From the NCBI RefSeq assembly GCF_014843825.1, contig NZ_JHQR01000151.1, positions 1 through 56,719 on the forward strand: 56,719 nt of DNA, in the 5' to 3' direction. The notes under the pieces are model-generated. The model did no database searches and had not been told where the DNA came from. It saw only the letters and a program-made list of their open reading frames with translations. The stretch comes from Mesorhizobium silamurunense. Lineage in GTDB: Bacteria; Pseudomonadota; Alphaproteobacteria; Rhizobiales; Rhizobiaceae. The position numbers were made by a program, and so were the translations under genes. Shown piece by piece: positions 35,831 through 44,980 of this stretch (position 1 is its first letter; every line of letters starts with the position of its first letter).

Positions 35831-36459
35831 AGAGCACACGCGCAGCGCGTTCATACGCAGAGACAAAGTGACAGCGCCTCGAGTGCTGGTTGCCCTGCCG
35901 CACGATGGCGCCAGCGGTGAATCTCTCGCCAATTGCCTCATGCCGCGTCAGATGGAGCTTCTGGTAATCCTACCCTGCATCAACCTTCACACTTCTTTAT
36001 CAAGAAATCACAAAGCTCATGTGCGTACACACGCAGTTGTTCTCAACATAATCAAGTACTTGGCATATACTGTCGCATCCCCGCCGCTACGTTGACGGCA
36101 AACCTTTAACTGATAGTCTTCGGCCAAGGTTTTGGTAAGACGCAGAGAGTCAACCGATGGTCAGATGTATTTTGACGTTAGCCGGCTTCGTTTCTGCAAG
36201 AGCAGGGGTAAACGATGAGATAGGGATCGTCTGGCGGTAGGACAGCGGAGTTTTGCACAGCAGGGCCTGGTTCCAACGCGAGTCCATCAACCAGTTCAGG
36301 ACATCTCTATTTTAACTGCAGGCTCCTTGGAACTCCGTAGCGAAAGCGGTTGCCGCTGAACTCGACAATTTGGCGATGCGGAGAGCCTAGACCCAAGAGT
36401 GGACGACAAGTGAGAAGTTCTCAGCTGGAAAGATTACGCTTGCGCGAAGGAGAAAAACT
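35831..36459. other. Gap of about 630 bases upstream of the HAD-type gene
   Basis: No coding frame with support was found. The stretch is AT-richer than the catabolic region. I looked for a nod box or type III secretion (tts) box and found no convincing match; the promoter of the 36460 gene should be here. Confidence 0.4.
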
Positions 36460-39069
36460 ATGCAGCTCATACTGAAGCGCTTGGCCGCCAAGATAAAGCA
36501 AGCCGATATTGATCAGCGGTCTTCCGGAAGCTTACGTATTGAGGATATGCTTGATCATGACTTCGTGCCGCATATTCCTGGAGAAGATGTCTATCAGTTC
36601 GTCGGTCACCCTGATGCAATGTTTCCAGACGATGGCGTCTCAACAGAAAAGATCCAAGAAGTGCAAAAGCCGGAGGACCGCCTGCTCTGGAGAGACATAC
36701 GTGATACTTATCATAAGACGCAAATAAAGGTCCACGATATCCCCACTGTTCTGGACGACTTTGAGGATTCCGTAAAGGTACTCTCACTTGACTGTTTCGA
36801 CACGTTGCTATGGCGCAAGACAGCGACACCAAGAGACGTTTTCGCCGTGCTGGCCGACAATCCCGTCGCGCGAAGGTTAGGGATAACTTCTCACCAACGC
36901 ATTAGCGCTGCTGCGCGCGCCTATCGGGCGAAGCCTTTAGAGACCGGATCCAGGGAGATCGATATCGGCGACATTTATCGGTCTTTTATATCGCTTTCTG
37001 GTGAGGAACGGCAGTTATTGGCCGAGGCGGAAATCCGGACCGAAATGGATGTTTGCTTCGCATTCCCGCCATACGTAGAACTGATCAGGCTGGCGCGCGC
37101 CCGTGGTATCAAAGTTATCGTCGTGAGCGATATGTATTTGCGCGAAGGCGAGTTAAGGCGCCTCTTGGCTCGGCATTTGCCTGCGGACGCTATGCAGGCA
37201 ATCAGCAAGATCTACTGCTCTGTCGATTATGGGACGTCGAAGAGCCATGCCCTCTTTCAGATTGTAATCAAAGAGTGTGGCGTTCCTGCGTCGCAAATAC
37301 TTCACATCGGGGATAATGACGTAGCCGATGCGAAAGCGCCGCGGAAATTGGGCGTACATGCGCTGCATTTCCTGCCGTTTGATCGTGAGGTCGCAGACTT
37401 CTTGCGCCTACAGCACGCGGCATCATCGTTGATTGTACTCGAACAACCAGCACCGAAAGCGGTTGTTCTTCCCTGTTACAGTCCATTTCGGCCACTTTTT
37501 TCTGTAGCAAACCTGCGGCCGTGTGCGCCTGAGACAGTGATCGGCTACATGTCGTTTGGCCCGGTGCTATACGCCTATGCCCGTTTTCTTGTGGACGAGG
37601 TGGAGGCACTGCAGCAGCAGGGCAAGCGAGTAAGAGTCTTCTTTCTGTTGCGTGACGCTTATCTTCTTTCAGCCGCTTGTGAAGCATATGCGGGCAAGCC
37701 CGTGGGGAAGCTGGTACGAATCCGCAGGTTCGTTGCTGTTGCGGCCTCTTTCAAAACCCGCGCCGATGTCGATTATTACATCAGCGGGATCAGGCCCGAA
37801 TTTGACGATCTTCATTCCACTGCAAAACAGCTTTTGCTCCCGCCTGAAGTGACGGAATTGTTAGTACGAATCGCACATCAATCTGACGATCCAACAAAGG
37901 CGTTCCATCAGTTGCTTCACGACGACGCTGTGTTGGAGTTGATATTCAAGAACTCCTTTGCTTTGCGTGGCCGCATGATGCGCTATATGTCAAAGGAATT
38001 GGAGGTGGAGGAAGGCGATACGATCATCTTGGCAGACACAGGATATCACGGCAATACGCAGCAATATTTGGTTCGCACCTTCAAAGAAGAAATGAAAGTC
38101 GACATATTGGGCCGCTATGTGGTCGCCTCCGACGAACCTTACCATGTGGCGAGCACGGCGAGCAGCAAAGCGCTCATTACGTCCCCCTGGTGGAGTTACG
38201 ATTTATTTGAGCAATGCTGCGCTATCAAGGAAGGCGCGGTTGTGGACTATGATGTGGACGGCGAGCCGGTTCTTGGGGAGATTATACTTAGTGACAAGCA
38301 GTACGAGAAGGTTTCCAATGTGCAAGTTGAATGTGTGCGCTTCATCAATGATGCGAGGACGTTTTTTACCAAGGCTGGCGTGACGCACGAGTATTCTATT
38401 TTGGAGCCGGCGGCCCATGCAGCTCTATTCCGTCATGCCCACATGCCTATTGAAGCGGAGTTGGAATTTTTCAAGGACTTCGAGTACGACGATCTAATGG
38501 GGCCAGATCGCAAGAAGACGATCTATCATGTGGAAAGTGCTTGGAAGAATGTGAGGTGCCTGCCCTCACCTTATCGGCTGGGTGCATATGAAACGCGCAG
38601 CTTGGGGCTTGACTTCACATTCAGCGGTCTGGTGCAAAGAAGATTTCAAATTGATCTAAACCCAGAAGATATGAACGTGCGTTTCTCACCTCTGAAAGTC
38701 GCGATTGGGGGCACACACGAGTCCAAGGTCTTCTTGCTCAGAGCACGGCATCTGCATGACGGTTATTTCTCTATTATGCTGCCATATGTAAACGGCACCA
38801 GCGTTAAATTGCTGCTAGGGGAGCACTACGAATGGTTGCAAATCGCAGATATACGAGTATTAAACAAAAAAAGAAGTGTGTGTAAGAACATTTCGAGCTC
38901 TCTCGATCTGGAAGAAATAAACGAGGAGGGAGGGATTTACCGGTGCCTGTCACAAGCAAGTGTCGCGACAATCCGTCCCGTTGATTTGCAACAGTTCAGA
39001 ACGCCTTGTTACTATCATATGATCTTTCGCCCATTGGTTTCGAGGGCATCTAATCCGCCGCGGAGGTAG
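36460..39069 (+). CDS. Large HAD-superfamily protein of unknown role
   Basis: The 869-residue protein starts at ATG 36460 after AAGGAG. It contains a HAD phosphatase-like core: motif I LSLDCFDTLLWR (Asp111, Asp114), motif II VIVVSDMYL, a lysine in GTSKSHALF, and motif IV HIGDNDVADAKAPRKLGV. Beyond about residue 330 follow regions I cannot name, with VRVFFLLRDAYLL, DTIILADTGYHGNTQQYL and a C-terminal part probably rich in beta strands. Such HAD proteins occur in polysaccharide or surface-glycan loci, but no glycosyltransferase lies nearby. Codon use is AT-richer than the catabolic genes, which suggests separate acquisition. It stands alone, followed by IS110 debris. Confidence 0.8.
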   Translation: MQLILKRLAAKIKQADIDQRSSGSLRIEDMLDHDFVPHIPGEDVYQFVGHPDAMFPDDGVSTEKIQEVQKPEDRLLWRDIRDTYHKTQIKVHDIPTVLDDFEDSVKVLSLDCFDTLLWRKTATPRDVFAVLADNPVARRLGITSHQRISAAARAYRAKPLETGSREIDIGDIYRSFISLSGEERQLLAEAEIRTEMDVCFAFPPYVELIRLARARGIKVIVVSDMYLREGELRRLLARHLPADAMQAISKIYCSVDYGTSKSHALFQIVIKECGVPASQILHIGDNDVADAKAPRKLGVHALHFLPFDREVADFLRLQHAASSLIVLEQPAPKAVVLPCYSPFRPLFSVANLRPCAPETVIGYMSFGPVLYAYARFLVDEVEALQQQGKRVRVFFLLRDAYLLSAACEAYAGKPVGKLVRIRRFVAVAASFKTRADVDYYISGIRPEFDDLHSTAKQLLLPPEVTELLVRIAHQSDDPTKAFHQLLHDDAVLELIFKNSFALRGRMMRYMSKELEVEEGDTIILADTGYHGNTQQYLVRTFKEEMKVDILGRYVVASDEPYHVASTASSKALITSPWWSYDLFEQCCAIKEGAVVDYDVDGEPVLGEIILSDKQYEKVSNVQVECVRFINDARTFFTKAGVTHEYSILEPAAHAALFRHAHMPIEAELEFFKDFEYDDLMGPDRKKTIYHVESAWKNVRCLPSPYRLGAYETRSLGLDFTFSGLVQRRFQIDLNPEDMNVRFSPLKVAIGGTHESKVFLLRARHLHDGYFSIMLPYVNGTSVKLLLGEHYEWLQIADIRVLNKKRSVCKNISSSLDLEEINEEGGIYRCLSQASVATIRPVDLQQFRTPCYYHMIFRPLVSRASNPPRR

Positions 39070-39268
39070 GTGCCTCGCAATAAAGGAGGAAAAGTCATGC
39101 CGCCTGCGCAGCGGTGGTTCACGGGCTCGAGGGATTCGGAAAGATAGCTAGATGGAGTAACGGGCGGAGCCCAGCCAGTTAGGTTTGAAAGGCTGGTGGT
39201 CGTCCCTCACAATGATGGTGTCGCGGAGTCAGGAGTGGCCTGCTCCATAGCATCAGGGAGAGACGACC

Positions 39269-40055
39269 ATGAAACAGTATGCAGGCATTGACGTATCATT
39301 GGAATACTCGAGTGTGTGCACGGTAGATGCGGATGGCCACATCGTACGGGAAGCAAAGGTGCTCAGCGAGCCCGATGCGCTGATCGCCTGGTTTGGCGAG
39401 CTCGGCGCGGCCATGGAACGCATCGGTCTGGAGGCCGGAACCTTGTCGCAGTGGCTCCATGCCGGGATGACGAAGGCGGGTCTGGCGGTCGAGCTGATCG
39501 AGACGCGCCACGTGCGTGCACCCTTCTAGACGATGCCGGTGAAGACCGACAAGAAGGACGCGCGGGGCATCGCGCAGTTGATGCGGCTTGGCTGGTTCAG
39601 GCCGGTCCATTGCAAATCTCTTCCGGCCCAGGAGGTGCGCGCCCTGCTGACCGCCCGCAAGCTCATCCAGGGAAAGCTTCACGACTTCGAGATGAGCATG
39701 CGGGGCATACTGCGCGGCTTCGGCCTCAAGGTAGGGCCGACGACGCGGCGCACCTATGCGGCACGCATCCGCGAGTTGATTGAAGGACATCCGACCTTGG
39801 AGGCGATTGCCGCGTGGCTGTTGAAGGTGCGGGACGCGCTTGCGGACGAATTTTCAGGGTTTGAACGAAAGCTACGTGCCTTGGCCCGTCAGGACGACAA
39901 CGCACTTCGGTTGATGACGACGCCCGGGGTCGGCGTCCTGTTGGCGCTGACATTCGTGTCGGCCGTCGACGCTCCCGAGCGCTTCCAATCATCCCGAGCG
40001 GTCGGGCCGCATTTCGGATTGACGCCGAAGAAGTACCAATCGGGCGAGATCGCCG
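39269..40055 (+). pseudogene. IS110-family transposase with internal stop and lost C-terminus
   Basis: The frame opens with the IS110 start KQYAGIDVSLEYSSV and continues to HVRAPF, then TAG (39527-39529), then MPVKTDKKDARGIAQLMRLGW and TTPGVGVLLALTF to FGLTPKKYQSGEI. Apart from the single stop codon, the order and spacing are normal, so one substitution (probably AAG to TAG) broke it. Around 40050 the frame leaves IS110 sequence, where a Tn3-type fragment has replaced the C-terminal catalytic serine region. The start has a GGGAGAGACG site upstream. Confidence 0.8.
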
Positions 40056-40229
40056 GCGGAGTTCGCATTCCAATCTATCTGCCGGGTCCAGCGTAAAGTG
40101 ACGGATCAGACTATCCTCGTCCGTCGCTATGCCCAGCAGTATCGCCGCTTCCTTTGAACTGACAAGCCGTCTTCTACCCACTCGCCTTCTCCCTCGGCAC
40201 ACTAGATTCCAAGGGAAGTGGTTGGCCAT
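40056..40229 (-). pseudogene. Tn3-family transposase N-terminal fragment
   Basis: On the minus strand the frame reads RRRLVSSKEAAILLGIATDEDSLIRHFTLDPADR, the N-terminal DUF4158 segment of Tn3-type TnpA (usually RRLLS...ERAALLGIP...LARHYTLSPAD). It ends abruptly at the junction with the broken IS110. Only about 55 codons remain. Confidence 0.6.
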
Positions 40230-40304
40230 CGGCCGGAAGCTTTCAACCAGCCCGGTGGCTTCATCTACAGATCTATGCGCGTGTTCGCGCTTCGTTCGAC
40301 CTTA

Positions 40305-40312
40305 GCGTGTCT
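40305..40312 (+). repeat. Target-site duplication, left copy
   Basis: GCGTGTCT directly before the left end of the IS1595-family element is repeated at 41500-41507 directly after its right end. The IS1595 family makes 8-bp duplications, so this marks a real, fairly recent insertion. Confidence 0.8.
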
Positions 40313-41499
40313 CGCCTTTATCAACCAAAGACAGCTACGGCTGATTTAATGACAATGCCGCCATCCTGGCTTCGACGCATCTGACGACCGGTCGCGGCGC
40401 GGAAAACGTTCGGCAGTTGCAGCGCCGGCGGCACGCGCGACCACAGGGCTCGCACGCTCTCCCGGCCATGCCGGGTTTTGCGAATGACGTTTCCTGTGAC
40501 GACGCGCTGCGACCATCGGAAGCCGATCTCGTGGAAATACAGGTCGGCATGCTGCGGGCTGATATGATGAAAGACACCGGCGATGGTACGGCGGACGCGG
40601 GAGTTGAAGCCCTCCACCGAATTGACGTGGACGGCGTCGCGAACATACTCACCGCTGGAATGCTTCACTGTCTCATGCTTGGCAAAGCTCTCACCAATGG
40701 CCATGAATGCCTTCCACTCGTCGCTCATCAAATGAGCTCCCGATTCGATCTGCGCTTCAATGACGCGTTCGCTTGCTCGCGCCGAGAGACCGGTCACGAC
40801 CGCGGCACGCGCGTCACCAGCCAGAGTGCCAGGCATTACATCGGTCGGTCGCTGCACCATTGCCATGACCGGCGTTTTGTCCGTATTCGTCTGGCCTTTC
40901 CGGCCGCGGCCCGGAGGCGGGTCGTCGGGATTCTTTCTGGGCCTTCCACCGAGATGGAAATGGTCGATCTCCACCGTGCCGGCGAGCATGTTCTCCCGCG
41001 CCACCATGAGACGCAGTGCATGTCCCATCCGCCAGGCCGTTGGCTGGCTCACCCCGAGCGCCTCGGCCAGGCGCACCGAGGACAAGCCCTTGTCGGATTG
41101 CAGTAACAGCCACATTGCCTTCAGCCAAATACGCAAGGGAAGCTTCGTGGAGTGCAGAGGCGTGTGTGTCGTCACCGTGAACTGGAACCGGCAAACGCTG
41201 CTGGAACATTGATAAAGACTCGGTCGGGCGCGCCGCTTGCCGGTATCGCGATCGGCAAGCGCAATCGAGCGTTTGAATCCGCAGGCGGGGCAGATCCGGC
41301 CATCCGGCCACACCATGCTTTCCAGCAACCGACGGCAATGCTGCTCATCCCGGAAGGCCGCGATCATTTCTTCAACAGTCCGAATGCTGGAAAGCGCTGC
41401 AAGCATTTCAGGCATCCTCACCTCCTTCATATCCGCCCGAAGAATCGCATGAAAAGCCATAGATCACAACGATATTGCTGTCTTTGGTTGATAAAGGCT
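40313..41499 (-). mobile_element. Complete IS1595-family (ISXO2-like) insertion sequence
   Basis: The 1187-bp element has near-perfect inverted ends: GCCTTTATCAACCAAAGACA at 40314-40333, with its reverse complement ending at 41498. It is flanked by the 8-bp duplication GCGTGTCT and contains one intact transposase gene. It inserted between the Tn3 fragment and the IS6-family remnant. Confidence 0.88.
40321..41415 (-). CDS. IS1595-family transposase
   Basis: The 364-residue protein starts at ATG 41415 with an ideal AAGGAGGTGAGG site; an upstream in-frame ATG at 41460 lacks one. It has the N-terminal zinc-ribbon (CPACGFKRS, then YQCSSSVCRFQFTVTTHTPLH), a helix-turn-helix (LAEALGVSQPTAWRMGHALR) and the ISXO2-like catalytic domain (TVEIDHFHLGGRPRKNP, LMSDEWKAF, HVNSVEGFNSRVRRTIAGVFHHIS). 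All expected parts are present, so it may be active. Confidence 0.9.
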   Translation of the reverse strand: MPEMLAALSSIRTVEEMIAAFRDEQHCRRLLESMVWPDGRICPACGFKRSIALADRDTGKRRARPSLYQCSSSVCRFQFTVTTHTPLHSTKLPLRIWLKAMWLLLQSDKGLSSVRLAEALGVSQPTAWRMGHALRLMVARENMLAGTVEIDHFHLGGRPRKNPDDPPPGRGRKGQTNTDKTPVMAMVQRPTDVMPGTLAGDARAAVVTGLSARASERVIEAQIESGAHLMSDEWKAFMAIGESFAKHETVKHSSGEYVRDAVHVNSVEGFNSRVRRTIAGVFHHISPQHADLYFHEIGFRWSQRVVTGNVIRKTRHGRESVRALWSRVPPALQLPNVFRAATGRQMRRSQDGGIVIKSAVAVFG

Positions 41500-41507
41500 G
41501 CGTGTCT
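41500..41507 (+). repeat. Target-site duplication, right copy
   Basis: GCGTGTCT matches 40305-40312 and closes the IS1595-family insertion. Confidence 0.8.
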
Positions 41508-41579
41508 GCGGGAACGGTTCTTGTTCCGACCCCACCCTGGAATGCTCCCGAACGATCTTTCGTTGCCTCACCATAATGT

Positions 41580-42165
41580 GGTTCCGTTGCAAATTTTCAT
41601 ACCGGCACAGAAACTGAGGGGGCGGCAAGAGCTTCACGCTGCGGCGATGATTTCAAACTGTTCAGCAATCGACGGATTTGGATTGTAGGCGTACCTCGCC
41701 TGCCGTCGATGACCACCCGCGCGGGCCGCCCATGGCGTTCAAGCGCTTTTCGGAAAAACCGTTTGGCCGCCAGCAGGTCCCGGTGTTCACTGAACCAGAA
41801 CTCGACGGTGTCGCCGGCGCTGTCGCGCGATAGAGATACATCCACTTTCCGCGAACCTTGATATAGGTCTCGTCGACATGCCATTTTCTGGTCACCGCGC
41901 GCTTGCGTCGATTGAAACGCTCCAGCAGCCGAGGCGAGAAGTGAACGACCCAGCGGTGGATCGTCGAATGGTCGACGCCGATGCCGCGCTCCGCCATCAT
42001 TTCCTTCAGGTTCGCGCAGGCTCAGGCCATAGGCCAGATACCAGCGCACGCACAGCAGGATTACGGACTGGTCGAAATGGCGGCCCTTGAACATGAACAA
42101 CTCTCCGGCAAAATGCCGGTCACCTATGACACGCCGGCCGTAAGCGAAAAGTTTGCAACGGAACC
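41580..42165 (-). mobile_element. IS6-family deletion derivative
   Basis: Both ends are preserved: GGTTCCGTTGCAAA at 41580-41593 and its inverse TTTGCAACGGAACC at 42152-42165, the typical IS6-type terminal repeat. Inside is a transposase with frameshifts (FKGRHFDQSVILLCVRWYLAYGLSLR, HSTIHRWVVHFSPRLLERF, KWHVDETYIKVRGKWMYLYRA, DTVEFWFSEHRDLLAAKRFFRKAL). It jumps from RVVIDG straight to RYAYNPNPSIAEQFEIIAA, so the segment of about 300 bases carrying the catalytic E region is missing. No target duplication was seen. A trans-acting transposase could still recognise the ends. Confidence 0.8.
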
Positions 42166-42807
42166 ATCGATGTAGGCCCTTGTCCGGAACCCGGCATGAA
42201 TCGCGGCTGCGATTAGCGCTCCGTTCGAAACATACCGCGGCCCCAGCTTCTCGCCTTCCGGATAGCTGCACGCGAAGTTCTCTGCGATGTGTTTCACCCA
42301 ATAGCTTCCGGTTCCCTTGCGTACCGCTTTCGTTGGAGTGATCCTCGTCAGGAAGGCGAGCGACAATAAGAACGCTTCAGCCGCCCCGTCGCTCACCAGT
42401 TCCTGCCTGGCCTCCAAGAAGCGCGTGTACTGTTCCCGTGCGTTCTCAAACTTGCCGTCTGGTTTTTGCTGCGGTCGGCCAACACCGATGCCCCACATCG
42501 TCAGTTTTGGATGTTTCACTGCGAGGTCGGACAGAACCGTCTTCGCGGCAGCTCGATACAGTGGCTTTGCCGTGGTTCCAAAGTCATGCCGCCCGAGATA
42601 GCCGATGAAGGAAGCGCCGTTAACTGTCGCGGCAACATGGGTCTCCGTCTCCGCGGCCGCCAAAGCCGCGGCATAAGTGCTGAACCCAAGAGCCCGACCG
42701 ATCGCCTCGCAGCGATGAGAGGATTTGACGTCGGGCAAGCTTCGCGTGAAGTCAGCCTTGATGGAAGCAAGAGCGGATTGGTTGAATGAGATTTTCAGGT
42801 TGAACAT
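42124..42807 (-). CDS. Uncharacterised protein with its 3' end overwritten by IS6
   Basis: The 227-residue frame starts at ATG 42807 with AGGAG nine bases upstream. It begins MFNLKISFNQSALASIK and contains CEAIGRALGFSTYAAALAA, a motif recalling small plasmid or phage proteins, but I cannot name the family. It has no membrane segment. From 42165 onward the codons (SVANFSLTAGVS) come from the IS6 terminal repeat, so the native C-terminus is lost. The function, if any, is unknown. Confidence 0.6.
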   Translation of the reverse strand: MFNLKISFNQSALASIKADFTRSLPDVKSSHRCEAIGRALGFSTYAAALAAAETETHVAATVNGASFIGYLGRHDFGTTAKPLYRAAAKTVLSDLAVKHPKLTMWGIGVGRPQQKPDGKFENAREQYTRFLEARQELVSDGAAEAFLLSLAFLTRITPTKAVRKGTGSYWVKHIAENFACSYPEGEKLGPRYVSNGALIAAAIHAGFRTRAYIDGSVANFSLTAGVS

Positions 42808-43015
42808 CGGAGCATCTCCTGGAGGGCAATGCTGTTCGCCGATTACGCAGCAGCCCTAGTTGGGATGCGGTCCGAAGCTAAAATACGGAGATCTCAATAG
42901 CGACGTTTGACCCGGCGACAGGTCACAGGTGCCTAACCCGACTCGAAAATAGCTCGGCGCTTACAGCAAGGCAACCGAATCTGTCAGGGTGCAGCCTTGG
43001 GGAGGCTTGCTGGAC

Positions 43016-43453
43016 ATGCCGAATGAAATTCTCGCGTCACTGATCTCAACAGGGGGGACCATCATCGTCGCGATCCTGGCTGCCGCGATCAGCTATGGGG
43101 TTGGGCGAGGAATGAAAACCCACGAATGGCGCCTCGGCATCGTAAGAGAGAAGGTCTCACTCCGACATCGCCTCTATACCGAATTCCTTGCAGAAGCCGA
43201 TCGCCTTGTCCTTCAAGGCCTTGAAGCCAAAACAGCCCAGGCCTCCGCTTTCCATACTCTCACCGCTCGTCTATCCGAAATAGAGTTGATCGGTTCAGAC
43301 TCCGTCGTTGAAGCGGCAAGAGGTGTCTGCGGAAGCGCTTTGGCTTCGCACGCAGCTGCCGATGCTGAACCCAAGGATGCCTTTTACGACATCAAACGGA
43401 ATTTCGTTTCAGCTGTTCGCCGCGAAATATCAGAGATCGAGGGCCCATCTTAG
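43016..43453 (+). CDS. Small membrane-anchored protein of unknown function
   Basis: The 145-residue protein begins at ATG 43016 with GGGGAGG upstream. Residues 6-30 (ASLISTGGTIIVAILAAAISYGVG) form one transmembrane helix, and the rest is a soluble, helical cytoplasmic domain (EWRLGIVREKVSLRHRLYTEFLAEADRL). Short single-helix proteins of this layout are common in accessory regions, with no agreed function. It stands alone between the IS6-damaged gene and a broken endonuclease gene. Confidence 0.65.
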   Translation: MPNEILASLISTGGTIIVAILAAAISYGVGRGMKTHEWRLGIVREKVSLRHRLYTEFLAEADRLVLQGLEAKTAQASAFHTLTARLSEIELIGSDSVVEAARGVCGSALASHAAADAEPKDAFYDIKRNFVSAVRREISEIEGPS

Positions 43454-43563
43454 CTGAAGTCGTCCGGCTGACCGGTGTGTCCGGACACGCGCGAACGGAT
43501 TGCGATCTTCTCAAGCGTGGCGCGCTTTGGCAGCGATGATTTCGGGAAACGATATCCGCCGCG

Positions 43564-43901
43564 TCAACGCCTCAAAGATTCCATGCCGTCCCCAAGAATG
43601 ATGCGCCTCGCGGTTAACGCCTCGAGGGCACCGTCAGCGAAACTTTCGAAGCTGACGAACAGCCCCCTCGTCCCTTCCAGCCGTTCGCTCAGCATTCCCC
43701 TGCATGTAGCTCGTCAGCTTCAATCCTTGCGCGATGCCATTTCGCCTCGAGCAGATATGTGATTGCACCATGCTGGAACGAGCCATCGATTTGCTCACCT
43801 GCCAGCCGAAACCCTCCCCTTGCGTCCATATTCCTGGCATTGAACAACGCGGTAACCAGCCGCTCGAAGTGGTATCCCCTCGCGTGAGGCTCATCCGTCA
43901 T
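43564..43901 (-). pseudogene. Frameshifted restriction-endonuclease-like (Mrr-type) gene
   Basis: The first part reads RGYHFERLVTALFNARNMDA, then QIDGSFQHGAITYLLEAKWH. It fits the PD-(D/E)xK nuclease pattern, with catalytic Asp in QIDG and the ExK of LLEAKW. A frameshift near 43695 then switches to MLSERLEGTRGLFVSFESFA and DGALEALTARRIILGDGMES before a stop. The combined order matches a Mrr-like endonuclease domain. Nothing recognisable precedes it, so the gene is also likely truncated at its 5' side. Confidence 0.6.
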
Positions 43902-44139
43902 GGCGTAGAGCGCCAGAAAATCTCTTCAAGGAGCGGCCGCCATGGCGCGGACAATGATGCTGCGTCGCAGCCTGTTCACGAGGGTTTCACCCAACTTCGA
44001 ATTGCCGGTTCAGGATAAAATATCGATATGATTCCGCCTTCGGACGTTCTAGGTCCTGATGGCTGCGAGCAACCCTTGACGCCCTTCGTGCGCAGGCCGT
44101 GTTGACATCGAAATGGGCATCGAACTCGGAGAAGCTTAA

Positions 44140-44754
44140 ATGAGGAGGCAAACGGAGCGTATATTCACCCATGAGGCAATGAATCGACCGTTGTTCGAAG
44201 AACCAGGTGAGCACATCCTTCGCGAAGATCCATTCTCCGGTCCGCAAGGATTCATGGTGGGGGATGAGTTCATCCCGACGCGCATTGAGATGGCGCAACA
44301 GTACTTTGACGCCGCACACATGCTTTTGGAAACGATAAAGCGTGGCGATTGGGAGGACTACAAACTGGTCAATCCGGCCCTTTACCTCTATCGGCATTCA
44401 CTCGAATTGTTGGTGAAGGATATCACACGATCGTCGCGTAGGACGCACGATCTCTCGGAACTCGCCGGCGAACTTGAGGCAACGGTCATTGCCTCGTCGG
44501 GATTTTCGGCTCCGACTTGGATCATCAAGCGGCTTAAAGAGATTGCAGCAATAGACCCCACTTCCACTGCGTTTCGCTATGGGGAAAAATTTGACGTTGC
44601 CTCGAAGCAGGCAGTGCCGCCGGTACCTGAGGCTGTGTACGTAAGTGTCCCCCACCTTCAGCGCGCAATGCTCACGCTCAACGCGGCACTCCGAGGCGGT
44701 ATTGCAGAAATCGCGAATGAGCACCCGGTACATTATTTCGACGATGACGAATAG
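44140..44754 (+). CDS. HEPN-like domain protein
   Basis: The 204-residue protein starts at ATG 44140 after GGAGAAGC. The middle part (AQQYFDAAHMLLETIKRGDW, NPALYLYRHSLELLVKDITR, RRTHDLSELAGEL) resembles HEPN-type four-helix proteins, which include RNases and toxin components. The THDL segment with its upstream arginines is the usual site of the Rx4-6H motif. No partner nucleotidyltransferase lies beside it, though an AbiE locus follows. It is assigned by resemblance only. Confidence 0.6.
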   Translation: MRRQTERIFTHEAMNRPLFEEPGEHILREDPFSGPQGFMVGDEFIPTRIEMAQQYFDAAHMLLETIKRGDWEDYKLVNPALYLYRHSLELLVKDITRSSRRTHDLSELAGELEATVIASSGFSAPTWIIKRLKEIAAIDPTSTAFRYGEKFDVASKQAVPPVPEAVYVSVPHLQRAMLTLNAALRGGIAEIANEHPVHYFDDDE

Positions 44755-44764
44755 TCGGGATTCG

Positions 44765-44980
44765 TCACCGAAGTGGTTTTAGCGTGTCGTCGATCGCCCT
44801 TATAGCGGCGATGATGTCCTCGAATGAAGGGAGCGAGCCGAAGATCATTCCGCCCATACTGTCGTAGTCTCGCTTGAGCGCGTCCATCATTCCGGCTGCG
44901 GGCGTCAATGAGAAGTCCCCTGCTACCGCTGCGTCCAGATCTGGGGCCGATAATACACGTGCGAATGCGGGGTTCATCAT
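44765..44980 (-). pseudogene. C-terminal remnant of AbiEii-type nucleotidyltransferase toxin
   Basis: The 71-residue frame starts at ATG 44980, overlapping the stop of the AbiEi-like antitoxin gene (ATGA). LMDALKRDYDSM-like sequence (GMMDALKRDYDSMGGMIFG) and PSFEDIIAAIRAI match the last 60 residues of AbiEii/DUF1814 toxins. The nucleotidyltransferase core that should precede it is absent. A deletion that joined the toxin's start signal to its tail is the likely cause. It cannot be a toxin by the known mechanism. Confidence 0.55.

Noticed and set aside
35831..36459. Possible nod box or type III secretion box before the HAD gene
   Set aside because: I looked for both conserved patterns and found no convincing match; the organism type alone is not evidence.
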